This document shows positions 34,136-44,148 of a stretch of 64,000 nucleotides of DNA, in pieces. The position numbers were made by a program, and so were the translations under genes. Source of the DNA: Rhodoferax sp. BAB1 (lineage in GTDB: Bacteria; Pseudomonadota; Gammaproteobacteria; Burkholderiales; Burkholderiaceae_C); assembly GCF_013334205.1 (NCBI RefSeq), contig NZ_CP054424.1:1446001-1510000 (forward strand), given 5' to 3'. The notes under the pieces were generated by a model, which saw nothing but the letters and a program-made list of their open reading frames with translations, had not been told where the DNA came from and searched no databases. How positions within the stretch are numbered: the first letter of the stretch is position 1; each line of letters opens with the position of its first letter.

Positions 34136-35653
34136 TCAGGCCGTTTTCCGCCAGTTGTCGGGAAAGAGGCCGCGCTCGGCCAGCGTGAACGCGGCTTCGA
34201 TCAACAGGGCCAGCAGCGCCACGGGAATGGCGCCGGCCAGCAGGGTGGCGTTGTCGTTCAGGGCCAGGCCGGTGACGATGCGTTCGCCGAAACCGCCGGC
34301 GCCGATGAAGGCCGCAATGGTGGCGGTGCCGACATTGAAAACCGCCGAGGTCTTGATGCCCGCCAGGATGGTGGTGCGCGCCAGCGGCAGTTCGATCAGG
34401 CGCAGCGTCGCGCCCGGGCCCAGGCCCAGCGCCAGGGCCGCCTGCTTCAAACCGGCGGGAACCTGGCTGAGCCCGGCGTGGGTGTTGCGCACGATGGGCA
34501 GCAGGGCGTACACGGTGAGGGCGATGAAGGCGGGCAGCAGGCCGATGCTGCCGGTGAGGGGGATGAGGATGGCGAGCAGGGCCAGCGAGGGGATGGTCTG
34601 CAGCACATTGGTGGTGTTGATGATGAGGGCCCGCGCCAGCGCGTGACGGGCCGCCAGCATGCCCAGCGGAATGCCCACCAGCATGCTGGCGCCCAGCGAG
34701 AGGAAGACCAGGGCCAGGTGTTCCAGCGTGAGGCGCAGCAGGTCGGGGGCCAGGAGCTTGGCCAGCCAGCCGGGGCGGTTGCTTGCCGTCTGTGCCGGTG
34801 CGGCCCCTTCACCCGCTACAAAGGCCTGAGCCACACGCTGGAAGCTCTGGCCCTGCAATTCCGCGCTGGCGTTCAACTGGCGCATGGCCGCCTCGTCGAT
34901 GCGGCCTTCCAGCCGGGCCAGGGCCGCCCAGATGCGGGGCAGGCGCGCGGGCAGATCGGCCTGGTGCAGCAGCACGGCCTCGTAGCGGGGGAAGTAGCCG
35001 GCATCGTCGACCAGCACCTGCAGCTGGTAGGGGCCGATCTTGGCGTCGGTGGTGTAGACGTCGATGAGGTCGACCTGCTGCTGCGCGAGGGCTTCATAGG
35101 CCAGGCCGTGGTCCAGGCCACGCGGGCGGGCCTGCTGCAGCGCGTAGGCCGACTGCAGGCCGGGCCAGCCGTCGGCACGGCCGATGAATTCCTGCGAAAG
35201 GCCCAGGCGCAGATCCGGGTGGTTTTTCAGGTCGGACAGGCGGGTGATCTTGAGCGCGCTCGCCTGTGAGGCGCGCATGGCCAGGGCGTAGCTGTTGTTG
35301 AAACCCAGCGGCACCGAGGCGCGCAGGCCCAGCGGGGCGAGCCGCGCATTGAGTTCGGGCAGGGGTGGCACATGGTCCAGGCGCAGGATTTCGCGCGCGA
35401 TGGTGCCGGTGTATTCCGGGTAGACGTCGATGCTGCCGGCCTGCAGGGCGCCCAGCAGGATGGCCGTGTTGCCCAGGCCCTGCCGGTGTGTCACCCGGGC
35501 CTCGCCGGCGGCCTGGGCCGTCTGGCTGACGATCTCGGCCAGGATGTAGGCTTCGGTGAAACGCTTGGAGCCGACCGTGAGGGTTTCGCCCGCGGCCGGC
35601 AACACGCTGGCCAGCGCGAGCAGGCCGGCGGTGATGGCTTTGATCAAGGTCAT
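34136..35653 (-). CDS. Fused osmoprotectant ABC substrate-binding protein and permease (OpuC/OsmF-OsmW type)
   Basis: A 505-residue fusion. After a signal sequence (ITAGLLALASVLPAAG), residues about 23-290 form a glycine-betaine/choline-type binding protein (LTVGSKRFTEAYILAEIV, DVYPEYTGTIAREIL, DVYTTDAKIGPYQLQVL). Residues about 315-490 form a permease (GIPLGMLAARHALAR, NVLQTIPSLALLAILIPL, GPGATLRLIELPLARTTILAGIKTS). The binding domain precedes the permease, the opposite of the order in OpuFB. No ATPase gene is adjacent. The start at 35653 begins the signal sequence. Confidence 0.87.
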   Translation of the reverse strand: MTLIKAITAGLLALASVLPAAGETLTVGSKRFTEAYILAEIVSQTAQAAGEARVTHRQGLGNTAILLGALQAGSIDVYPEYTGTIAREILRLDHVPPLPELNARLAPLGLRASVPLGFNNSYALAMRASQASALKITRLSDLKNHPDLRLGLSQEFIGRADGWPGLQSAYALQQARPRGLDHGLAYEALAQQQVDLIDVYTTDAKIGPYQLQVLVDDAGYFPRYEAVLLHQADLPARLPRIWAALARLEGRIDEAAMRQLNASAELQGQSFQRVAQAFVAGEGAAPAQTASNRPGWLAKLLAPDLLRLTLEHLALVFLSLGASMLVGIPLGMLAARHALARALIINTTNVLQTIPSLALLAILIPLTGSIGLLPAFIALTVYALLPIVRNTHAGLSQVPAGLKQAALALGLGPGATLRLIELPLARTTILAGIKTSAVFNVGTATIAAFIGAGGFGERIVTGLALNDNATLLAGAIPVALLALLIEAAFTLAERGLFPDNWRKTA

Positions 35654-35700
35654 GCGGCGGGTCGGTTGGGGCACCGCTGCATTGTCACCCCGGCAAAACA

Positions 35701-35723
35701 AAAGGCCCTCGATGAGGGCCTTT
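35701..35723 (-). terminator. Terminator after the small basic protein gene
   Basis: AAAGGCCCTC, a GAT loop and GAGGGCCTTT form a perfect stem; on the minus strand TGTTTTGCC follows. It lies between the small gene (ending 35759) and the fused ABC gene. Its core resembles the hairpin at 34099. Confidence 0.85.
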
Positions 35724-35758
35724 GTTCGGGGCTGACGCTGGCCGAAGCCAGCGCGGGA

Positions 35759-35929
35759 TCAGCCGCCCTTGGAGGGGCGCTTGCCCGGGTTCTTCTTGCT
35801 GCGGGTGGAGACACCACGCTCCAGGCTGACGCGCTGGCCGCGGCCGCCAGTGGGGCGGACCATGCCGGGCAGGGGCTTGGGGGCGGGGGTGGCCTTGCGG
35901 TCGGCTTCGGTAACGATCTTGTTGCCCAT
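35759..35929 (-). CDS. Small basic protein of 56 residues, function unknown
   Basis: A short gene with an excellent AGGAG ribosome binding site eight bases before the ATG at 35929 and a terminator after its stop. The product starts MGNKIVTEADRK and ends RSKKNPGKRPSKGG, with Pro-rich and Arg/Lys-rich parts and no hydrophobic segment. The high charge suggests nucleic-acid or ribosome contact, but I do not recognise a family. Confidence 0.65.
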   Translation of the reverse strand: MGNKIVTEADRKATPAPKPLPGMVRPTGGRGQRVSLERGVSTRSKKNPGKRPSKGG

Positions 35930-36001
35930 CTGGGGCTCCTTCTGACAAACGATAAAACCGTAATGTTAGCCCATCTGGCTTTCCGGCCCCGGGGCCTATG
36001 A

Positions 36002-38137
<2,136 letters not shown>

Positions 38138-38152
38138 GCGCAGAATGCCCTC

Positions 38153-39001
38153 ATGAAAGTACCCGAAAGACTGTTATCGCTGGTGGAAGAAGGCCTGATC
38201 GACACGGTGGTGCGTCAGCTCATGAGCGGCAAGGAGGCGCAGGTCTTCGTGGTGCGCAGCGGTGAGGAGACGCGCTGCGCCAAGATCTACAAGGAAGCCA
38301 CGCAACGCAGCTTCCGCCAGGCGGTGGATTACACCGAGAACCGCAAGGTGAAGAACACACGCCAGGCCCGCGCCATGGCCAAGGGCTCGCGTTATGGCCG
38401 TCAGGCCATCGAGGCGGCCTGGCAGAGTGCCGAGGTCGATGCGCTGTACCGCCTGGCCGCGGCCGGCGTGCGCGTGCCCAAGCCCTGGAACTTCCACGAA
38501 GGTGTGCTGCTGATGGAGCTGGTGACGGACGAACACGGCGACGCGGCCCCGCGCCTGAACGACGTGGTGTTCACGCCCGAAGAAGCGCGCCAGCACCACG
38601 CCACGCTGCTGACCGAGGTGGTGCGCATGCTGTGTGCGGGCATCGTGCACGGCGACCTGTCGGAGTTCAACATCCTGCTGGCGGCGGATGGCCCGGTGAT
38701 CATCGACCTGCCGCAGGCGGTGGACGCGGCGGGCAACAACCACGCCGCGCGCATGCTGCTGCGGGATGTGGCCAATCTGCGCGACTTCTTCGGGCAGTTC
38801 GCGCCGGAGCTGCTGGCCACCCATTACGGGCCGGAGATCTGGGAGCTGTACCAGCGCGGCGTGCTGAACACCGAAACGCCGCTGAGCGGCCGTTTCGAAC
38901 TGCCGGTGGGGGCGGTGGATGTGGCCGACCTGACCCGGGTGATCGACGACGCGCGCGCCGAAGAGGCCGCGCGCCTGCTGCGCCTGCAGGTGGCCCGCTG
39001 A
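38153..39001 (+). CDS. RIO-type atypical serine/threonine kinase
   Basis: A 282-residue cytoplasmic kinase-like protein. The nucleotide loop is MSGKEAQVFVV with lysine in CAKIYKEA; the catalytic loop HGDLSEFNILL has the aspartate and asparagine, and IIDLPQAVD holds the metal-binding aspartate, as in RIO1. A basic insert (YTENRKVKNTRQARAMAKGSR) follows the lysine. Eukaryotic RIO kinases act in ribosome maturation; the bacterial role is unknown. It may share the fadH transcript. Confidence 0.87.
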   Translation: MKVPERLLSLVEEGLIDTVVRQLMSGKEAQVFVVRSGEETRCAKIYKEATQRSFRQAVDYTENRKVKNTRQARAMAKGSRYGRQAIEAAWQSAEVDALYRLAAAGVRVPKPWNFHEGVLLMELVTDEHGDAAPRLNDVVFTPEEARQHHATLLTEVVRMLCAGIVHGDLSEFNILLAADGPVIIDLPQAVDAAGNNHAARMLLRDVANLRDFFGQFAPELLATHYGPEIWELYQRGVLNTETPLSGRFELPVGAVDVADLTRVIDDARAEEAARLLRLQVAR

Positions 39002-39016
39002 GAAGACCTGCCGGCT

Positions 39017-39283
39017 TCAGTCGGCCGAAGGCCAGTCGCTGAAGGGGAAGGGCGCTTCTTCGCTGGCGAAGCTCAGGAAGTCGGTGAGTTGGCGGAAATA
39101 ACGTCCCAGGCCGCGGCCCAGCTGCTGCAGGCGTTCGTTGGGACCACCGGCGACGATGGCCAGCACGAACTGGACCAGGGCCAGCACGCCCAGCAGCGTG
39201 GCGGCCAGGTGGAAGGCCATGGCCATCAGGATCATGAGCAGTACGCGTACCCAGAGGCTGCGTTTTTCCGGGGTGTCGGTCAT
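39017..39283 (-). CDS. DUF4389 family small membrane protein
   Basis: An 88-residue protein with one long hydrophobic region (VRVLLMILMAMAFHLAATLLGVLALVQFVLAIV) and the DUF4389-like tail NERLQQLGRGLGRYFRQLTDFLSFASEEAPFPFSDWP. AGGAG lies eight bases before the ATG at 39283; longer frames extend into the upstream gene. Function unknown; often found near metabolic or lipid genes. Confidence 0.82.
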   Translation of the reverse strand: MTDTPEKRSLWVRVLLMILMAMAFHLAATLLGVLALVQFVLAIVAGGPNERLQQLGRGLGRYFRQLTDFLSFASEEAPFPFSDWPSAD

Positions 39284-39306
39284 AGTGCTTCTCCTGTTGT
39301 CGTGGT

Positions 39307-39534
39307 TCACGGTGACCGGTGCAGGCGCGGCGCGGCCAGCAGGGCCAGGTTTTCCTCGATGGCGAGGTCCACATTGCGCCAGCGGCCCTTGAGCTGGGCC
39401 TTGTCCATGGCGGCCTGCAGCTGCTGCAGGTCCTTCACGGTGGGCGCCACCTTGATCTGGGCAATGGCCGCCGCCGCGTTGCCGCCCTTGATCAGCGTGA
39501 GCACCTTGCCCGGCCATTCACTTTGTTTTGCCAT
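39307..39534 (-). CDS. Small hypothetical protein
   Basis: A 75-residue soluble protein (MAKQSEWPGKVLTLIKGGN at the start), with alternating helices and no clear domain. It lies 23 bases before the DUF4389 gene on the same strand. Two adjacent ATGs (39537 and 39534) compete, both very close to AGGTGG, so the start is uncertain. I know no function. Confidence 0.6.
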   Translation of the reverse strand: MAKQSEWPGKVLTLIKGGNAAAAIAQIKVAPTVKDLQQLQAAMDKAQLKGRWRNVDLAIEENLALLAAPRLHRSP

Positions 39535-39597
39535 CATCCACCTGTCTGTTCTTCAGGCCCAACTGTACACACTGGCAGCAGGTATGCTCGCCTGCTC

Positions 39598-39903
39598 ATG
39601 AACTACACCGTCAAACTGTACGACGCCGAGGGCGAATCCGAGACCCGGCACCGCGAAGCCGTGCTGCGTTTTCGCCGCGCGCTGGAAGACACCTTGGGCG
39701 ACGCCAGCCTGGTGCTGCCGGTGTACCTGGCCTACCAGCGCATCGCCGGTGTGTATGGCGAACAGCCCGACACCGCGGCCCTGACCGATGCCGAGCGCGA
39801 GATCGTCGAACAGTGGCAGGCGGCCGAGACGGCCGCCATCACCGCCGTCTTCGGCCCGCTGCGCAACATGGGCGACGGCATGTACGAACTCAAACCAGCG
39901 TAG
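39598..39903 (+). CDS. Small hypothetical acidic protein
   Basis: A 101-residue protein starting MNYTVKLYDAEGESETRH. It is mostly helical and acidic, without signal peptide or membrane helix. Its end overlaps the end of the convergent exonuclease gene by 14 bases. No family recognised. The frame is open upstream to 39319, but that part overlaps the divergent small gene and is Ala/Gly/Arg-rich. Confidence 0.6.
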   Translation: MNYTVKLYDAEGESETRHREAVLRFRRALEDTLGDASLVLPVYLAYQRIAGVYGEQPDTAALTDAEREIVEQWQAAETAAITAVFGPLRNMGDGMYELKPA

Positions 39904-40498
39904 CCCCCAGCCCCAGCGCGTGGAACACGCGGATGGCAGCCCAGGCGTCGTTGGCCGCATAGACCAGCTGCGCTTCGGTCAGCCGCGGATTGGCCCAGTT
40001 GGAGGTCGCGGCCTTCTTGGACTTGAGATACCGCCGGTTGAAGAGGACAGCGACCGCGCCCTTCACGCCCATGTCCTTGCGATAACCGCGCTCGCGGAAC
40101 ACGGTGTTGAGTTCCAGCACGCCGCCGGGTTCCACCCCCAGCTTGGCCGTGATGCGCTTGCGGTCGTCGCCCAGGCCGAAGCCGGCCTTGGTGACCCCCT
40201 GCAGGGCCAGCAACTCGGCCACCGGTGCGCGGCAGCCGGGCTCGTGCAGCTGGAAGACCCAGGCCTGCTCGGGCGTGGCCAGCTGCACGATGTGCGGGCC
40301 GTCGGACACCTCGCCCACGCGGAAGGTGGGTTTGGACTCGGTGTCGAAGCCCAGATGGGGCGCGGCGGCCAGCTCGGCGCAGGCCTTTTCGGCATCCCTG
40401 GCGCTGCTGACCAGGCGGATGTGGTCCAGCCCCAGGCGTTCGAAGGGGTCGAGCAGGTTGATCTGCTCCTTGCTGGGCGTCGGGTGCTGGGTGTTCAT
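39890..40498 (-). CDS. 3'-5' exonuclease, RNase D / DEDDy family
   Basis: A 202-residue nuclease domain. LGFDTESKP supplies the first aspartate and glutamate, and YAANDAWAAIRVF the late Y-x3-D motif of the DEDDy group. It lacks the HRDC domain of full RNase D, so it is a stand-alone exonuclease of the type acting on RNA or single-stranded DNA. It converges with the small gene at 39598. Confidence 0.88.
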   Translation of the reverse strand: MNTQHPTPSKEQINLLDPFERLGLDHIRLVSSARDAEKACAELAAAPHLGFDTESKPTFRVGEVSDGPHIVQLATPEQAWVFQLHEPGCRAPVAELLALQGVTKAGFGLGDDRKRITAKLGVEPGGVLELNTVFRERGYRKDMGVKGAVAVLFNRRYLKSKKAATSNWANPRLTEAQLVYAANDAWAAIRVFHALGLGATLV

Positions 40499-40630
40499 GC
40501 GTTTATTTCACTATGTGGAATAAAAGTGTGACAAAGCGTTACGAATTCGGTATGCTTTCTTCAAAACCCAAGACAAAAGAAGGCAGACGGCAGAGGACTT
40601 GGTAGGTTCAAAGCAGACAGGGGGTGGAAT

Positions 40631-40873
40631 ATGGCGTTCGAATTCGAGGAAAGACAGGACCGCATCGACCAGTTGTCCAAACTGTTGTCGGTGATGCAGG
40701 ACGTGGCGCGCAAGCTCGCCAACGAATCGCATGGCCGATCCTACGACAAGGCGCGCGAGCTCAACGAAATCCTGCATCGGGCCCGCCTGCAGATGGATGC
40801 CATCGAGACCGAGGAACGCCGGCAGGTCCAGATGGAACGCCGCCGGGCACCGCGCACCAACCTCGAGAGTTGA
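40631..40873 (+). CDS. Small coiled-coil hypothetical protein
   Basis: An 80-residue helical protein (FEFEERQDRIDQLSKLLSVM, then ARELNEILHRARLQMDAIE) with a basic tail RRQVQMERRRAPR. GGGGGTGG precedes the ATG. Upstream, a -10-like TATGCT lies near 40550. No family recognised. Confidence 0.6.
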   Translation: MAFEFEERQDRIDQLSKLLSVMQDVARKLANESHGRSYDKARELNEILHRARLQMDAIETEERRQVQMERRRAPRTNLES

Positions 40874-40911
40874 GCAGCGGGGATAATCGGGCGTTCCACG
40901 CAACGCCTCCC

Positions 40912-41166
40912 ATGTCCAGCAGCAAGTCCTTCACGAGCGGTGACTACCAGCTCTATCCCTCGCCACGCAACACGCATCGCATCCTGTTCGAGCACCAGGT
41001 CTTCGTGCCGTATCCATACGCGCTGATCGACCTGGCGGCCATGGGACTCAAGGGCCGCTACAGCCTGTTTGCCGCCAGCCGCGAGGCCGACAGGAAACAG
41101 GGCCAGCTGGTGAGCTTCGAGAACGAGGCCGATGTGGCCACCTTCAACGCCAGGTTCGAGCCGTGA
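40912..41166 (+). CDS. Small hypothetical protein
   Basis: An 84-residue protein starting MSSSKSFTSGDYQLYPSPRN, with a central segment VFVPYPYALIDLAAMGLKGRYSLF. No known domain. Its end overlaps the start of the SUI1-type gene by four bases, which supports a real, co-translated gene. The longer open frame from 40624 overlaps the previous gene in another frame and is rejected. Confidence 0.6.
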   Translation: MSSSKSFTSGDYQLYPSPRNTHRILFEHQVFVPYPYALIDLAAMGLKGRYSLFAASREADRKQGQLVSFENEADVATFNARFEP

Positions 41167-41519
41167 AGCACAGCGGCGGTCTGGTCTATTCCACCGAGGG
41201 CGGGCGCATGTGCCCGGTGTGCCGCCATCCCTTGGCACAGTGCGCCTGCAAATCGCAGCAGGCCGCCTTGCCCCTGGGTGACGGCAAGGTGCGGGTCTCG
41301 CGCGAGACCAGCGGGCGCGGCGGCAAGGCCGTGACGGTGGTGCGCGGCCTGCCGCTCGATGCCGCCGCGCTGACCCAGCTGGGCAAGCAGCTCAAGGCGG
41401 CCTGTGGCACGGGCGGCACGGTGAAGGACGGCGTGATCGAGATCCAGGGGGACCATGCCGACAAGCTGCTGGCATTGTTGCTGGCGCAGGGTTATGCGGC
41501 CAAGCGAGCGGGCGGATGA
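41163..41519 (+). CDS. yciH: SUI1-family translation factor
   Basis: A 118-residue protein of the eIF1/SUI1 family. The N-terminal part has C-x2-C and C-x-C pairs (MCPVCRHPLAQCACKS), and the SUI1 core follows (SGRGGKAVTVVRGLPL, LKAACGTGGTVKDGVIEIQGDH). Bacterial YciH can inhibit initiation at non-canonical starts under stress. It is coupled to both neighbours by four-base overlaps. Confidence 0.92.
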   Translation: MKHSGGLVYSTEGGRMCPVCRHPLAQCACKSQQAALPLGDGKVRVSRETSGRGGKAVTVVRGLPLDAAALTQLGKQLKAACGTGGTVKDGVIEIQGDHADKLLALLLAQGYAAKRAGG

Positions 41520-41746
41520 TTCCGGAGGCCGAGCAATTGCAGCGCCTGCTGACGGTGGAAATGCCCTATGGCAAGCACAAGGGCTGCCTGATCGCGGATC
41601 TGCCCGGCAACTACCTGAACTGGTTTGCGCGCGAAGGTTTTCCGCCCGGTGACCTGGGCCGCCTGCTGGCGCTGATGCACGAGATCGACCACAACGGCCT
41701 GTCCGGCCTGCTGGTGCCGCTGCGCCGCCAGCTGAAAAACCCCTAG
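41516..41746 (+). CDS. DUF3820 family protein
   Basis: A 76-residue protein with the DUF3820 core MPYGKHKGCLIADLPGNYLNW. Members have been linked to quorum-sensing-regulated virulence in Pseudomonas and to exonuclease-associated domains; the role here is unknown. It overlaps yciH by four bases, and its last bases overlap the stop of the convergent metacaspase gene. Confidence 0.85.
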   Translation: MIPEAEQLQRLLTVEMPYGKHKGCLIADLPGNYLNWFAREGFPPGDLGRLLALMHEIDHNGLSGLLVPLRRQLKNP

Positions 41747-43536
41747 GTTTTTTTCTTCGCCTTCGGCGCCGTACCGGGAAAGCGCGTCTGCTTGTGCGCC
41801 GGGGGGCGATAGAGCTGGGCCTGCTGTTCGTAACCGAGCTTGTGCTTGAGCACGCTGTTGCACTGGGTCACGATGTCTTCCAGCGTCTTGCGCCCGGCGC
41901 TGGCGCGCAGCTGCTGGATCAGCATGAAGGTCAGGGCGCCGTAGGGCACCGAGCCGTGCGTGTACTCGTAGGCGTACTGGTCTTCGCGGCAGGCCGCAAG
42001 CAGCACCGGGTTGTAGGGGCCGTGGTGGCCCAGGCGCTTGCGTGCGGCCTTGAAGGCGGCGGGGTTGTCACTCCAGCGGCCCACGGCACGGCCCATCTTC
42101 TGGGTGGCGCCATCGGCCCCCAGGTAACGGCGCACCACCTCGGCCGAGGCGCGTTCCATGCGGCGGGTGAGGTCGAGTTTCTTGCGCGGGAACCACATTT
42201 CCTTGTCGGCGTCCCATTCGATGCTGCGGTGGCGCACGTCGTCGGGCGGGTTGATGCCGCGCACCGCCACGCCGCCGGCACGCGCGATGCCGCCGGAATG
42301 GCAGCAGTCCAGGATGATGGAGAAACGCGCCTCGTAGGGCAGGTTGGCGTAATAACGCGCCAGCATGTCGTCGGTGATGCCGGTGTTGCCGCTCCAGTCG
42401 AAGTCATGCGTGACCAGGGCTTCGTCCTTGTGGTCGGGCTCGCCGTCGGCGTCGTAGGCCGCCACCTGCGCGCCGTGGCCGGAGTAGAAGAGCACACGCT
42501 CATCGCCGCCGCGCACGTCTTCCAGCAGCCACTGCAGGCGCTCGTTGACACCCCGGGTAGTGGCGCGCGCGTCGAGCACCACGCGGATTTCCTCGGGCTG
42601 GTAGCCGCGCTCCTGCAGCATGGCGCTCATCTGGAACACGTCGTTGACGCAGCCGCTCAGGCGGTTTTCCGGCTCCGGGTAGTCGTTGATGCCGATCAGC
42701 AGGGCACGGCGCTTGCGCGGGCTGCGGCGCTGGATCGTGGGCGCCTTGAACCAGCCGGCGCCCACGGCCGGCGCCGGTTTCGGCCTGGCCGGCGTTGTGC
42801 TGCGCGGCAGGGCCGTGGCCAGGCCGGCCCAGACGTTGGCGGCCGTGACCTCGTGGCCCAGGTATTTGTCGGGGCTGTGGTCCAGCGGCCCGGATTCGTC
42901 GAAACGCGTGTCGAGCTGGGTGTAGGGGGCGCCGGGGAAATCCAGCTCGCAGGTCAGCACCGCATCTTCGGGGTTGTAGAGGTGGTACCAGTGGCGCACG
43001 GTGGTGATGGGCTGCAGGTAACCGCCGAAGGTCTCGGCCAGGGCCGGGTGGCCGATCTGCGAACCCAGGGTGACGAGCAGCCGGTCCTGCGCCAGGGCCT
43101 GCTGGGCGGCCAGGGTGTCGTAGGTGATGAGGGAGCCCAGGCTGTGCGCGCAGATGACATGCGGGTTGACACGCTGGATGCAGGCCGCGAGGTCGGCCGC
43201 GAGCTGCTGGCGCAGCGCGGGCAGGGCGGTCCACTTGGCGACCATGCCGATGGTGTTGTCGATCAGCGTGCCCAGGCCCTTTTCCATGGGGCGGCCCAGC
43301 GCCCGCCGGTTGGCCCAGTAGCTGTTCCACAGGCGCTTGACGGCTTCGGCATAGACCGCCGGCGTGGCGGTGATCTGCTCGAAGCGCGCGTTGTAGCGCA
43401 GTTCGTGGAATTCGAAGGCGTCGGACGCCACACCGGCGCTGGCCGCAGAGCTGCGTATGGCCTGCTGCCACTGGGCCAGCCAGTCGCTGTTTTCGTTGGT
43501 GTTGACGCCGTGCAGACACAGGATGCGGATGCTCAT
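41743..43536 (-). CDS. Alpha/beta-hydrolase domain fused to a metacaspase (peptidase C14) domain
   Basis: A 597-residue cytoplasmic two-domain protein. Residues 1-240 look like an alpha/beta hydrolase: CLHGVNTN at the start, the nucleophile elbow CAHSLGS (Ser132), and possible acid and base in NPEDAVL and LDHSPDKYLGHE. After a Pro-rich linker (249-262), residues about 275-595 form a caspase-like domain: RALLIGINDYP, catalytic His354 in YSGHGAQ and catalytic Cys412 in LDCCHSG. A basic tail ends KAKKKT. No signal peptide is seen. The gene is divergent from a DUF2721 gene, and no gasdermin-like partner is nearby. Caspase-like proteases in bacteria often cut and activate a partner or mediate cell death. 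Confidence 0.85.
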   Translation of the reverse strand: MSIRILCLHGVNTNENSDWLAQWQQAIRSSAASAGVASDAFEFHELRYNARFEQITATPAVYAEAVKRLWNSYWANRRALGRPMEKGLGTLIDNTIGMVAKWTALPALRQQLAADLAACIQRVNPHVICAHSLGSLITYDTLAAQQALAQDRLLVTLGSQIGHPALAETFGGYLQPITTVRHWYHLYNPEDAVLTCELDFPGAPYTQLDTRFDESGPLDHSPDKYLGHEVTAANVWAGLATALPRSTTPARPKPAPAVGAGWFKAPTIQRRSPRKRRALLIGINDYPEPENRLSGCVNDVFQMSAMLQERGYQPEEIRVVLDARATTRGVNERLQWLLEDVRGGDERVLFYSGHGAQVAAYDADGEPDHKDEALVTHDFDWSGNTGITDDMLARYYANLPYEARFSIILDCCHSGGIARAGGVAVRGINPPDDVRHRSIEWDADKEMWFPRKKLDLTRRMERASAEVVRRYLGADGATQKMGRAVGRWSDNPAAFKAARKRLGHHGPYNPVLLAACREDQYAYEYTHGSVPYGALTFMLIQQLRASAGRKTLEDIVTQCNSVLKHKLGYEQQAQLYRPPAHKQTRFPGTAPKAKKKT

Positions 43537-43670
43537 GGAAGCCCCCTTGCGCGCTGGTGGATGTGCGTCTTTATAGGCACAAACGCGGCGTCTGTCTTCC
43601 CCTGTTTGTGGGAGGGCCCCTGGGGTGATAATCGGCGCGCATTCCCTCCCGACCCTTTACGAGTACGCGC

Positions 43671-44120
43671 ATGGCCCTTTTCGTCGATTCCGGCACCGTG
43701 ACCCACGGCATCCAGCTGGCCGTGGCGCCGGTGTTCCTGCTGACCGCCGTCTCCGGCATGATCGGCGCGGTGGCCGGGCGTCTCTCGCGCATCATCGACC
43801 GCGGCCGGGTGCTGGAAGAGAAGCTGCGACTCAATGTCGAGCCCCTGCTGGCGCCGCAATGGACCGCCGAGCTGGCCATGCTGCGCACCCGCGGCAAGCT
43901 GGCCAACAGCACCATCGGCCTGCTGACGCTGTGCGCCTTCATGATCGGCCTGACCATCGTGGTGCTCTTCCTGGGCGAGACCACGGTGTTCCAGATCGAA
44001 CGGCTGGCGATCTACGCCTTCCTGGCCGGCGTGAGCTGTTTCATGGCCGCGCTGTGCTGCTTCTTCGCCGAGACCCTGCTGGCCACGCGCGCGCTCAAGT
44101 TCGGCCAGCCGGGCGAATAA
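43671..44120 (+). CDS. DUF2721 family membrane protein
   Basis: A 149-residue membrane protein with three hydrophobic segments (GIQLAVAPVFLLTAVSGMIGAV, a middle helix near LLTLCAFMIGLTIVVLFLG, and AIYAFLAGVSCFMAALCCFF). The motif GRLSRIIDRGRVLEE between the first two is typical of DUF2721. Function unknown. Confidence 0.87.
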   Translation: MALFVDSGTVTHGIQLAVAPVFLLTAVSGMIGAVAGRLSRIIDRGRVLEEKLRLNVEPLLAPQWTAELAMLRTRGKLANSTIGLLTLCAFMIGLTIVVLFLGETTVFQIERLAIYAFLAGVSCFMAALCCFFAETLLATRALKFGQPGE

Positions 44121-44148
44121 GGCGCGCGGCCCTGGCCCGGGTCCCTGA

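Noticed and set aside
41743..44120. Caspase-gasdermin defence pair
   Set aside because: The neighbour DUF2721 protein has plain transmembrane segments and no gasdermin-like features, so the pair cannot be claimed.
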